Shown here piece by piece: positions 21,491-31,991 of a stretch of 64,000 nt of DNA (positions within the stretch are counted from its first letter, which is position 1; each line of letters opens with the position of its first letter). The position numbers and the translations under genes are program-made. The notes under the pieces were generated by a model. That model was given only the letters and a program-made list of their open reading frames with translations, did no database searches and had not been told where the DNA came from. This DNA is from Timema cristinae (taxonomy: Eukaryota; Arthropoda; Insecta; Phasmatodea; Timematidae): NCBI GenBank assembly GCA_039000515.1, contig JBCFYV010011172.1, positions 78,397,846 through 78,461,845 on the forward strand. Direction: 5' to 3'.

Positions 21491-23025
21491 GCTGGAAGAT
21501 GACTAGGAAAAGACTACTTTCCCCTGCTCTGACAGTCTTCCATTCCGGTTTACGTGGTTATGATGATCTAGAGAAGCTTATATCACAACTTACTGAATTT
21601 AATATTCTTGTAAAGGACAGTGTCGGGAACAACGTAGACAGTAGTTATATATATTCAGATAATAACGACCTGGCACTGTTATCATTAGCAACCAGAGATG
21701 CTACATCAAAATAAATTATTAGTGATCTTTTAACAGCTCAAGAACGTGAAAAGCAGAAAGTCGTATCTATGGCTAATTAAATACTTATTAATAAAACTGT
21801 AAGGATTCATACTGTGCTAAACAAGCATAAATTGGAAACCTTTAATGATCTATACAAGGCAGTACTTATTAATAAAACAGATAAAAGCAGAAAACCATCA
21901 AAAGCTAACAGAAAATTACTTCAGTGACTGCCTAATGCATTAGCTGCCTATCTAAAAGTTGAAATGATCAATGTATTAAAGCATGAACTGTCTTAAATCC
22001 AGTTTTCATTAGCTAAGCCAGGAGGTAGGATGAACGCAACACCAAACGCAGAACTTACCACTATTTTGATTACTGGACTTCCCACAAACTCGAAGGTTCC
22101 CGATTCTGACATGAAGACATGTGCAAAGATTGATGTACAGTGTACATGCAGTAATTCAAGCTCTTGGAAAGCTTGATAAATGTCTCACCTTTGGCGATTA
22201 CGTCCATGTCTTCATGCGAAACGTGACACATTACTTTGGAGACCATTCAACAATAGCTGGTGGTGACCTGGTGGTCTAGGGGTAAGGTGTCAGACTTCTG
22301 TGCTGTCGGCCGGGGTTCAATCCTCGGTCCCGGCACAGATTTATCTGATTACCAAACCCTTCCTTCACCTCTGACAAGACATCTTGTGACTGTGGGGAAT
22401 GCCAGGCCTCCACCGTGGTTCGGATTCCACGTTAAACTGTAGGTCCTTCATTTCATCTCACAATCACCCTACCATTACACATTAGCGTAAGTGCGTATAA
22501 CCCGAATGGGTAGTATGACGCGGTGCTAATAATAATAATAATAATAGCTGGCATAGTATTTGATAGCTACTTTTGGAGCAATCTATCAAATCCAGAACTA
22601 GGATAAACTTATTAGGCAAGAAGAAGCCAAATTAACAAGATCGTTGATTTAGAACATGACCCACGTCCAGAAATGTTTGCACAATTCATTGCATTATATT
22701 AAAATAAGGCCTATCTAATCCTCTTCCTATCAGAGTTTATAATGCAGCAAGGGAAAGATATTTCACTACAGTACAAGTTGGTAGCAGGATGATGCCACAC
22801 ACGTCAAATCAACAAGGAGACAAGATGTCATGCTTTAAGGAAACCATGAAGAATGTTATAAACTACTGCCTGAAACCAGTATAAAAAAGGCTTTCTGCAG
22901 TTCCTGATTCATGTCAGGAGCTTGTCACTTGCGAATGCAAGTCAAAGTGAAAGATTGCCTGCTTTTCATATTTCATAAAACATCTCAAGTCTACTCTCGG
23001 GTGTGAATGTGATGCCACTGACTGC
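21491..23025 (+). pseudogene. dead TE-type gene of unknown function, split by a SINE
   Basis: A conserved-looking reading runs through many in-frame stops: FHSGLRGYDDLEKLISQLTE, NILVKDSVG, DNNDLALLSLATRDAT, QKVVSMAN, HKLETFNDLYKAV; after the SINE, IVFDSYF, INKIVDLEHDPRPEMFAQFI, LSEFIMQQGKD; and a Cys-rich end near 22915-23015. I recall repeated multi-copy proteins of this pattern in many invertebrates and fish, usually regarded as transposon-encoded, but cannot name the enzyme. Stops occur near 21712, 21778, 21925 and 21995, and the SINE at 22261-22542 interrupts it. Confidence 0.6.
22261..22542 (+). repeat. SINE-A, full length with TSD
   Basis: The head TGGTCTAGGGGTAAGGTGTC (A box) and B box CCGGGGTTCAATCC are followed by the complete body and tail GCGTATAACCCGAATGGGTA and an (AAT)n end. 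It is flanked by AATAGCTGG at 22252-22260 and 22543-22551. This is the best reference copy of SINE-A in the window and lies inside the dead gene at 21.5-23.0 kb. Confidence 0.95.
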
Positions 23026-24411
23026 TGAAACCCACCATAATAGCCAAATATACAGTTTTATTCGTCTCCCGTGGCTGGATTAATCTTAAATTGATGAACA
23101 TTTGAATAAAAACTGTAAACATGCGTTAACATGAACATATTGGATTACTAAGCTAGCTTGATTCTGAACTGAAAAAGATTTCTAGAAAATAAAACATTTA
23201 TGTGTCATTTGGCTATATATTTACATGTAATATGACATTTTGGATGTTAATTAAAATGTTTAATGCAGCTACATTGTAACATATTTAGTTTTATTGGATA
23301 TATTTATTAATTTTACACTGAATTCATGAAAGTCACCAAATAACCAGTTTGACATTATTTTACTCTATATGACCTTAAAATTGACCTTTAAATTAAAAAG
23401 AAAGCTTAGCATCTACCCACATTGTTTCGCAAATCTTATGCCTGATTGTTCTATCATGGGAGCTTGCTATTAACAGAAAATGCTGATGAAATTTTTTCTG
23501 GAGGACTTTTACAAGTTTGGCTAGTGTACTATTATATTAAGTCGTTAATAAGATCTGTGTTAAACGCACAAATGAGATACTACATTAAATTGTTAAATAT
23601 TAGAACTATGAGAGACAAAAATCGTTAGTTAAACATTCTCCGCCATTAAGGGCCTTGTTTGCAATTTAATATTTGAGAAATATTTGTTAATATCAATAAT
23701 GAGTTCATATTGATGGAACTACGTTTATACGTCAACCCTTACCCCTCCCCGCCTGAATCACTCAATATTACATATACATTTAGTTTTAAATTAATATTAT
23801 GAACAATATTTTGTTAAATAAATTGTATTACTTTTTAATGTTAAATTGTATTGTTCTGGTTGTTCACCTTAAACAACAATGAAATATCGATCCCTTATGA
23901 AACTCTAAGTTTGTGTATTCATCATCAACTGTTTCCAGCCTGTCAGTTTTGTAGAATTACTCCATCTTCCGATATCCTTCCACCATTCTTACCTATCAAT
24001 CATCTTCTATTATTCTCCTCTCACTAACACACTTTCTGTTATCAGCTCCTATTTTACATAGTAATAGTAATAATAAAATACTATATACAAACAAAACAAT
24101 TTATTTTCGTAATGAATTATTTTTGCTTCCATACTCCACGTCTTATTACCTGATCGGGATACCAACCTGTCCCTCACAGGAAAACCAGACAAGACGGGAC
24201 TGACGCCTTTGTATACGTGTCTACTTGTGTGGATAACAGTGATGACTGATTATTGTAACAGAATGATGGGTCGAAAGCTATTGTATTTATTAAAGGTTTT
24301 ATTCAAAAAGTGACCAACTTTGCTATCTTTTATTATTTGATACTTTGTAAACGATTTTATTTTATTCTCGTTCATATTAAATATATGATACATTTTGAAC
24401 CAAATGTATTA
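23026..24411. other. AT-rich DNA, nothing recognised
   Basis: No domain-like frame, repeat or terminal structure was found. Confidence 0.4.
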
Positions 24412-24419
24412 ACTTAACT

Positions 24420-25149
24420 CAATGGTTCTCAAAGAGGGTACCATGGTATCCTGTGGTGCTACGATGGTCCTCTAAGACTCTCATGAAAATAAAGGGACAT
24501 TTATAATTAAGTCAACAAGTAATATGCACAAAAAATTATATTACTTTAGTTAGGATTAAAGAGTTTATAAACACCAACTTTTAATCATTATGAAGGAGTA
24601 TTTTTTTTATCTTGAGTAGGCCTACCTACATCTTTTAAAAAGGTGTCTCCTCAATTTTCAACACTTGGACATAAGAACGTTTTCGAATAGGGGCGGATAT
24701 AAATATTTTGCGGTAAATTATTAATACGAAAATTTTTGATCATCAAACGTCAATAAAAAAATATGTATTCGTAAAGGCTTTGATTATAATATTAAAGTAT
24801 TAATATAGACAGTATATAGCAGACCCAACGTTAGTGCTTCATTCAACCACCAAGCCTTGTAGACAATACTTGAGTCACGGTTGAGTGAGAAAAGAACGAG
24901 AAATGCTGCTAATACTTTAATTCAGTTTCTTTAATAATGTTTCTGGTGTTAGCGTCCTTAGGATGAATTAAACTTAAGTGCAAACTTTAAAAATTGGAAT
25001 ATCTTGATTTCATTTGTTCCATTAAAATATTTAAAAAGATTTATGTAAAAATTAAAGGGATATTCTCCTTCTCACACCATCGGGGTTGTCGTGAAATTTA
25101 AGGGGTGTGTCAAAGGGTGCCGTCCTGGTAAAATGCTTAAGAAACACCG
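24420..25149. mobile_element. non-autonomous hAT with 8-bp TSD
   Basis: It starts CAATGGTTCTCAAAG and ends, reverse complemented, CGGTGTTTCTTAAGC, a diverged hAT end of the CAGTGGTTCTCAA type. The flanks ACTTAACT (24412-24419) and ACTTAAAT (25150-25157) match 7/8. No transposase is seen. Confidence 0.7.
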
Positions 25150-25299
25150 ACTTAAATCGAACAAATTAATGCACCTACCTTGTTTTTCCTCGACTTGTTC
25201 ATCGCTGGATTTTTTACTACTACTTATTATTATTGGCGAGCAGCACCGCGATAAGAATGTCAATGGCTCCCACTTGAGGTCGACTACTTTCTGAAGCCT

Positions 25300-25760
25300 G
25301 TTTTTGGCGGCAAACCCCTCACTTTATCTCCACACACTCTCATTGGTCCGAAACGAACCTTCCCCTAGCACGTCTGGAGCAGTCTCCTTCGCGAACAAAC
25401 TGTCGCGTGGAAGATATCCGCAGTGACAATCCACTGTTGCATTCCAAAATTATATTCGCCTCTCTCGTTGACGGCTCGTCCCCTGTCTTCTTTTTTTTTT
25501 TTTTCACGCCTGCGCACCCGAATATTTTGGTTCGCATTTTTGAAGTCAAGACGCGGGTGGCGAGGGGGGCTACCCATGAAACATGGGCGACACCCGACGC
25601 TCTTCTTGGCAGCGCAGAGGACTGCCGTCTTAAGGGGGCGCTGAGCGTCGGGTGTGCAGTGACAAATAAATGTGTATGTGCCCACGCGGTGTCCTAGCCT
25701 AGAACATTTGTATTCACTATTAAGTTGAACATCAAGATTATTTAATTTCTCACACCGGTG
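25300..25760. other. GC-rich segment with two hairpins
   Basis: This segment is clearly more GC-rich than its flanks and has several overlapping open frames, none domain-like. CCCATG-AAA-CATGGG (25573-25587) is a perfect short hairpin. ACACCCGACGCTC (25590-25602) pairs perfectly with GAGCGTCGGGTGT (25643-25655) around a 40-nt loop. It could be a CpG-rich promoter or first exon, or a GC-rich element. Confidence 0.4.
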
Positions 25761-26429
25761 CACACGCGGGCTTAGGTGTCAATTTCATTTGGTCTGGTTT
25801 GCTGGTGATGAGGCGGTATCGAGGCTCGAAACCTGGTCGGATGTATAAACCACCAGTCAACTTCAGCTTAGCACACAAGGTGGTAAAACTTGTTGTCAAA
25901 GTGATAATTATATAATGGAAACGAAGAATTTGACTAAGATAGGCACAAAGTTAATATCGCTAGTGTTAAGTCATTCAATTATTTATAAGCTTGGTGATCA
26001 GAATCATTTTGATAATATAATTTACGAGTAAGAATGTTTGGGTTGAGAACGCTGTTCCTTTGGAAAAAAGAAGGTGAGTTCAAAATATGGTTCAACCGTT
26101 GTTTATTTTTCTAAACTCACAGATTAGCATATTCAGTAATAACACCCTTTAGTTAAAAAAACTTTCAATACTAAACGGTTTATAAATTTCTTATTTCAAA
26201 TAAACAAAATTAACAACTTAAATGTGTTTGCCTTAGAGTCAAGCAAAGTTTTACTTTCGCAGAAATGGAATTCAACACAACAAAATTTCTTGCTTATATC
26301 ATAATGAACAAAACTGGATTAAACAAACTACGTGAAACTCTAAAGTATTATCGAAATTTTTCTTCATTAGAAACTAATTGTCATTTTATTAAAAAATAGT
26401 GTATGTTCCTTTTTGATAAAAGTGTTATC
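25761..26429. other. AT-rich DNA, nothing recognised
   Basis: No coding or repeat signal beyond local AT-richness. Confidence 0.4.
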
Positions 26430-26438
26430 AACACTCTT

Positions 26439-26719
26439 TACGGTGAACTGGCAGTCTAGGGGTAAGGTGTCGGACCTCGGTGCTAGGGGTCTGGGGTTCA
26501 ATCCTTGTTTCCGGCACAGATTTATCTGATATCAAATCTTTCCTTCACCTCTGACAAGACGTGTATTAATCACAACTTGTGAATGTGGGGAATGCCAGGC
26601 CTCCACCGTGGTTAGGATCCCACGTTAAACTGTAAGTCCTCCATTTCATCTCACAATTACCCTACCATTACACATTAGCGTAAGTACCTATAACCCGAAC
26701 AGGTATTAAGGTACGGTGC

Positions 26720-26800
<81 letters not shown>

Positions 26801-26804
26801 TAAT
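26439..26804 (+). repeat. SINE-A with long (AAT)n tail
   Basis: The A-box region GCAGTCTAGGGGTAAGGTGT and B box CTGGGGTTCAATCC are intact. The body carries an extra GTGTATTAATCACAACTTGTG also present in the copy at 47.5 kb, so these two form a subfamily. The tail is followed by about 26 AAT units (26719-26797). Probable TSD: AACACTCTT (26430-26438) and AACACACTT (26805-26813). Confidence 0.9.
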
Positions 26805-26813
26805 AACACACTT

Positions 26814-27698
26814 CATGAACTCTTGGCATAGCCATAACAACGTTTCATCACTTTCTTTCATAAGATGATAGAGCAATAGATTTACGTTCATCTTTAATTA
26901 ATTTGAGCCCTAAGCTGATGATTAGAACTACGGGCAATGCTGTAGTGTTTGAAAGTAGTCCATTCAGTACTCTCCGGGAATCATTGGGACAACAATAACA
27001 AACAGCAACAGCTTATTATTCCATAAGACCTCAGTGTAATAGATGTATAGTTGAGTAGTGTTAGAAAGGACCGTATCTGACGGTTATAAAAGTTAATAAA
27101 ACGTATTTAATCTATTCATATGTCAAGTCATGTGTCCTGTGGTTGTCGCTTTTGATAGATACTAATAATACATATAAAATAACACGAAAGAAAGAAATTA
27201 CTATCAATGTTGGCAGCAAAAATATATTCTTAGTTTCTCAATATTACTTCCTACTAGAACACTACCAAACGTCTATCTTGCCTTGCTTTCAAAGAAAACA
27301 GCTGATTAAAAGCACGAATAGCGCTCTCTTGTGTTGGAAACCACCCCTTCTTCTGTGTCTCGCAAGCGCAAAACCTAGGCCACCTCTCGCTTCCCTGGAC
27401 CTAGCCTAGATGTTGCGTCTATAACACTACGATCTCTCGCTTCGTGGCTACTACACGTGACTCGAAGATTACTAGACTTTTGAGTATTTTGGGGGGTACA
27501 CTCTCCTATGCCACATCCGGGATATTCTCCCACACAAGACACAAGAAAACAAGCTACTTAGTTCGTTTCTCTGGTCCTCCCACGCTAACCGGTTTTCTAT
27601 ATACAAAAATAAGCTCTTTTCACACTCTAAGCTTGTCATTGTCACCAATATTTTGTTTGCAATTAAGCACAACATTCTTTAGTAACAAAAACAAAATA
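26814..27698. other. no feature recognised
   Basis: Two open frames of 88 and 95 codons (27143-27409, 27444-27731) lack domain-like sequence. Confidence 0.35.
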
Positions 27699-27925
27699 CC
27701 CATTTCGGTGGCCGAGTTCGTGTTGGACTAGATTGTCGAGGATGGGAGAGATCAGGGTTAAATTCCAGTCGGGTACACTAAGGCTGTTTTTCCTGAATGA
27801 TTTTCCACTCTACTTCCACGCAAATTCGGGTGCACATAATCTCAATTAAACCTTCCTAATCCCTAACCCATTAATGTATTTAAAACATAGGTGTATAAAC
27901 CAAACGGGTAGTAAGACGCGATGCA
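27699..27925 (+). repeat. SINE-C copy
   Basis: The head CCCATTTCGGTGGCCGAGTT, diverged B box CAGGGTTAAATTCC, body TTTTCCTGAATGATTTTCC and tail GTATAAACCAAACGGGTAGT with AAGACGCGATGC are present. No AAT microsatellite follows. Confidence 0.8.
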
Positions 27926-28399
27926 AAAAGAAAAAAATATTATTATGTTAGCGCGTGACTGCTAATGTAGTAACTGCTGACCAAAGCGAGTCTAGCTACT
28001 TCAGGCTTGTACACTTTTAGCAAGACAAACGATCCGAGATCTGACAACTATAATATAAAATAAAACTTTTAGCTAAAATAACCTTTTATAAAGTAGTTTC
28101 CGATTTATAATTAAATATGAAGTAGGGCTGAAGAAGGTGGAATTTAAAGAAAATGTATCTCCATTTGCGTTGAGGGAAAAAGCAAAACCATTTAGGAGAA
28201 TCTACCCTTAGAACACACAACAAGGATTCCAAGTTCCAACATCTATTTTCTCGTCATTCATTGAAAGCCCATTCTATTGCAAGAATGTTGCCATAAACCA
28301 TTCGATCAACGAAGCGGGTGTATTTATTCAAATCTCATGGTTGACTAATTTATAAAACAAAATTAAATCAAAAGATCTATTATTTTAGTTATATAGTTG
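27926..28399. other. AT-rich DNA, nothing recognised
   Basis: No domain-like frame, tRNA-like box or inverted-repeat end was recognised. Confidence 0.4.
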
Positions 28400-29690
28400 C
28401 TCATACATACTTATGGCACTAGGAACTCGAAAGTTCATTGCCGCACTTACAAAAGTACGCCACCTATACCTACCCTGAGCTAGTTCTATCCAGTCCACCT
28501 CATTCCAGTCTATCTTTCAGGTCCATTATAACGTTATCCTCCAATCTACGTCTGGGTCCGTATGCAAGAACTTGACTGAGTGGATGCTTTGTTGACACTA
28601 TCGTGAGTTTGCTTGCGTCATCATAAGTTAAAAGCTGGAGCGATAGTGTGCTCGTGACCACACTATCGGCCCACTAAACTTTCACTATACTTTCTCGCAT
28701 ACCGCCCTAGGTCTCCACAATAGTCTCATAACCCTCATCCCATTGAGTTTGCCAGTCAGTACCCTGAACAAGGTTCTGGATTCTTCCATTAGCGCTGCAT
28801 ATCCTGCCCACCATAATCTTCAATGTTTACTTATCCTAACAATGCATTGTGAAGAGTACAGGTTATGTAACTCATCATTATGTAACTTCCTACACTCCCA
28901 AGTAGCCTCACTCCTTTTTGGACCAAATATCTTCCTAAGCCCTTTGTTTTCGAACACCCTAAATTTGTTTTAGACACGTAAGGTAAGAGACCACGTTTCA
29001 CACAACCGGTAAAATTATTATTTTGTGTGTTCTGAGTTTTACATTCCAGGATCCTGGTCAGTAAGAGAGATTTCAACAACTTACTGACGGAGTAATGGCA
29101 TACATTTTCCAAATGTTTTCATTTTCTAATTTCCATTATTGCTAGTTAAAATTGTTCCCAAATATTTACGCTCATTAATCGTGTCAAATGATTTGTTGTT
29201 CGCAGAACTCTAAACTATCGTTCCCAATCTGTATTATCTGTGTGATCAGATACTTAGTATATCCAGCGTTCACTTCTAAACTTATTTCCTTGCTAGCCTC
29301 TAATAGTCTACATTTCTTGCAACAACTTCCTTACTAGCGCCCATCCGCGTACCCTAATAGCTGTATTGTACCGTTTAGTGTCAATCCTTCCCTAATCTAT
29401 TGCATTACACTAATAGCATACTTAAGGCTATATTAAAAAGAAAGGGTGAAAGTGCATCTCCTTGTTTCAACCCATTATGTATTTCGAAAGTGTCTGATAA
29501 GGGACATCCAACCCGTACCTTTCCACGAGTTATCAGTCAAACATACCAATTAGCTTGATCAGTTTTTTCGGTATTCCAAACTTAACTAAAATTTCATATA
29601 CATTATTTCTTTTAACCTTTTTAAAATCTATGTATAATTATTGATGAACCGTCATGTTGTATTCCCACATTTTTTTAATACTTGCTGAAT
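28400..29690 (-). pseudogene. RTE-type LINE reverse transcriptase relic
   Basis: On the minus strand, from the high coordinate down: VRVGCPLSDTF and IHNGLKQGDALSPFLF near 29510-29430, then a YAD- motif near 29338 where the usual YADD reads YADG, and KYLGT near 29170. A C-terminal region follows: NKGLRKIFGPKRSEATWEC, RKLHNDELHNLYSS, RLWWAGYAA, FRVLTGK (28960-28740), and GPRRRLEDNVIMDLKD near 28560-28500. The order and motifs fit an RTE-clade ORF. The endonuclease part is absent, stops and frameshifts are frequent, and about 120 bp of foreign DNA (28570-28690) interrupts the C-terminus. Dead copy. Confidence 0.8.
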
Positions 29691-29929
29691 AGTAAAAATC
29701 TTATCCGTTGTTTATCTCAGTGGCGTACCATCAATGATGCAAGTGGTGCAACTGCGCCAGGGCCCAAAGATCTAGTGGCCTGGCTTATTAGGTAAGAGAA
29801 AGTAATAATTTATTTTTTCCAAGTTGTAATATTAAGTAAGTTTAAAATCAAATCAAATGATACAATTATAAGAAATTAATATTTTCACAATATTTCTTAG
29901 TTCGCATTTAGTGGTAAGGTTGGTACGAT

Positions 29930-30540
29930 TAGGTTGCGTTCATTTGTATGGCTCTGGGATTTCCCATCCGATGTCTTGTCTACTACTCGACGTAGTAAAC
30001 ATTGCATGCGGAAAGAATGTCAACTACAGTCTGATCTCGGGAGGAAGAACAGTAGAACATTTCTGGAAAAGTTACTAGATTTCAAAATGTATCCCTACTC
30101 CAAAACATATGATTTGAAAGACCATATATTTAGCAGCTGTTACTTTCGACAAGCAAAGTTTTGAAAACAAGAAAGCTTATACAAATATAAAATGACAATT
30201 TTTTTCTATAAAAAATAAAATATTAAAAAATGCAATTTTATTACTTTTTGTTCATATGTGTGTTGAATTAAACATTGAAAAGAGGATATAAGGGCAAGGC
30301 CTACACACTTACCAGGAAACTGTAGGTCTCAAAGTTCACAATTAAAACATACTACAACACATAATTATGTAATTTTTGAGATACATCAGTCTCCTTCTTC
30401 AGCAGAAGAGGGTAAAACACAGATTGAACTATTCACTATGCCATATGTGTATTATTAATGGTTAAACAGTAAATACGTTGGATGTGTAAGAGCTTAACTT
30501 GACTTAATGTTTTGATAAGGTAATGATTTTTAGAATAACT
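29930..30540. other. unassigned sequence in the left arm of the hAT composite
   Basis: A 76-codon open frame (29934-30164) has no recognisable domain. The remainder is AT-rich. Confidence 0.3.
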
Positions 30541-30544
30541 TGGA

Positions 30545-30725
30545 CTTGTCTAGAAGTGTAGCAAGAACTTATTCCAGATCATCACCAGAGTTGGACTCAT
30601 CTTCATCATCATCGTTGTCTAAGTCGATTAATAAAGTTGGGTGCCTGTCATTTGTATCCATCTTCATCTCTCTGTCCCAATTTTCTTTAATGAGTTTCTC
30701 GCAGTGGTCCACATGTTTAATCTAG
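30545..30725 (-). pseudogene. possible transposase C-terminal relic
   Basis: The minus-strand reading KHVDHCEKLIKENWDREMKM followed by an acidic tail (LLIDLDNDDDEDESNSGDD) and a stop resembles C-termini of IS630/Tc1-like (DDE) transposases, which end in a W..C..H..K..E..W pattern and an acidic stretch. Nothing upstream confirms it. Confidence 0.3.
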
Positions 30726-31983
30726 CTAAAACCTTTATATGTTTTAACACATACTGGCCTCAATTAGAACACACAACAAACAGTTAATAAGGGAGTAACT
30801 GTAGGTGATTGCAAGTTAGTATCTGTGCAAGGATCCTGTGGCATAGCAAGGTTACCCACTAGCATGTCACCCACTTAGAGCATCAAATCATGTGAAGGCG
30901 TAAAAGTGTACATATGTTCGCTAAGTACAACAATTTTATACAAGAATCGGACCTATGCACACATGCTTAACATTTTCAACACATGTGCTCACCGAGACTT
31001 TCCATACACAAACTGCCATGGTCTCTGATGGCTGACAAGACAGTATCCAATGACACGTGTGTCCTTGAGAATTATCAATAAAAGGCACATAATTGAATAT
31101 TTTGCGCTTCGATAAAAAATATTTTACTAATTATAGTTAATGTAAATATGTTCAATAGTTTGTATAATACAATTTATACATCTATTGCTGTTGAGGGCCA
31201 AACGTTCGAAATTAAAACATTAGCTTATATTTGTAAATAAAGGCAAAAGGCAGAGAGAGTCCAAAAGAATCCAAGTAAGAATTTTGTAAATAATCTCTGG
31301 AACCAACTTTGATGATCTCATTCTAATCAACTTCTTCAATGTTCCTCTCACAGTCACTGAAATCAATATTCAGCCAAGAGCTTACTTCATCAAACATGTA
31401 TACATATAAAATTAACCTTTTAAATAATTTATATAGTAAAAATGCAATAAGGTGGGAGGGTACGCCAAAACCAATACATTTATAATACATTCATAAGATA
31501 CTTTTTTGATAGAAAATAACAAATAATGTTACCAACTTTTTTAATCCCTCATACCAGTAAAAAACCAAAGAGTATTAATAAATGGCTATTTAAAATTATA
31601 TTAAAATTGGTTATTTTTTTCAACATTTTAACAACTGGATACAATTTTAAACCTGTTTACAAAAATGTATTTTTACCTTTAAATTTTAAAATACTATGAC
31701 ATAATTTTTTCCTAGCACCATTATATTGTTTAATTGATTATTAGCCTACTAATTAAAGGTAAGGTTAAGTTATTCTTTTGTTATTTGTAATAGCTATATT
31801 TTTGTATTATTTTAAAGTATTTAAAACTAACACAACCTAATCTTTCAAGCATCAACAACACGAAATTTAGTTAGGCCTAGTTTTTATTCAATTGTTAGCT
31901 ATAAATTATTTTCAATAATTATTTTAGTGTCATTAGGTTTTCCGTATGCTTGTGACCAGGATGATGGTATCAGATAATTTATT
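30726..31983. other. AT-rich DNA, nothing recognised
   Basis: No domain-like frame was found. It ends at the target-site duplication of LINE copy B. Confidence 0.4.
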
Positions 31984-31991
31984 ATTTAATA

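Noticed and set aside
22261..22340. tRNA gene
   Set aside because: A and B boxes are present, but the sequence continues into a SINE body, is repeated across the window and has target-site duplications.
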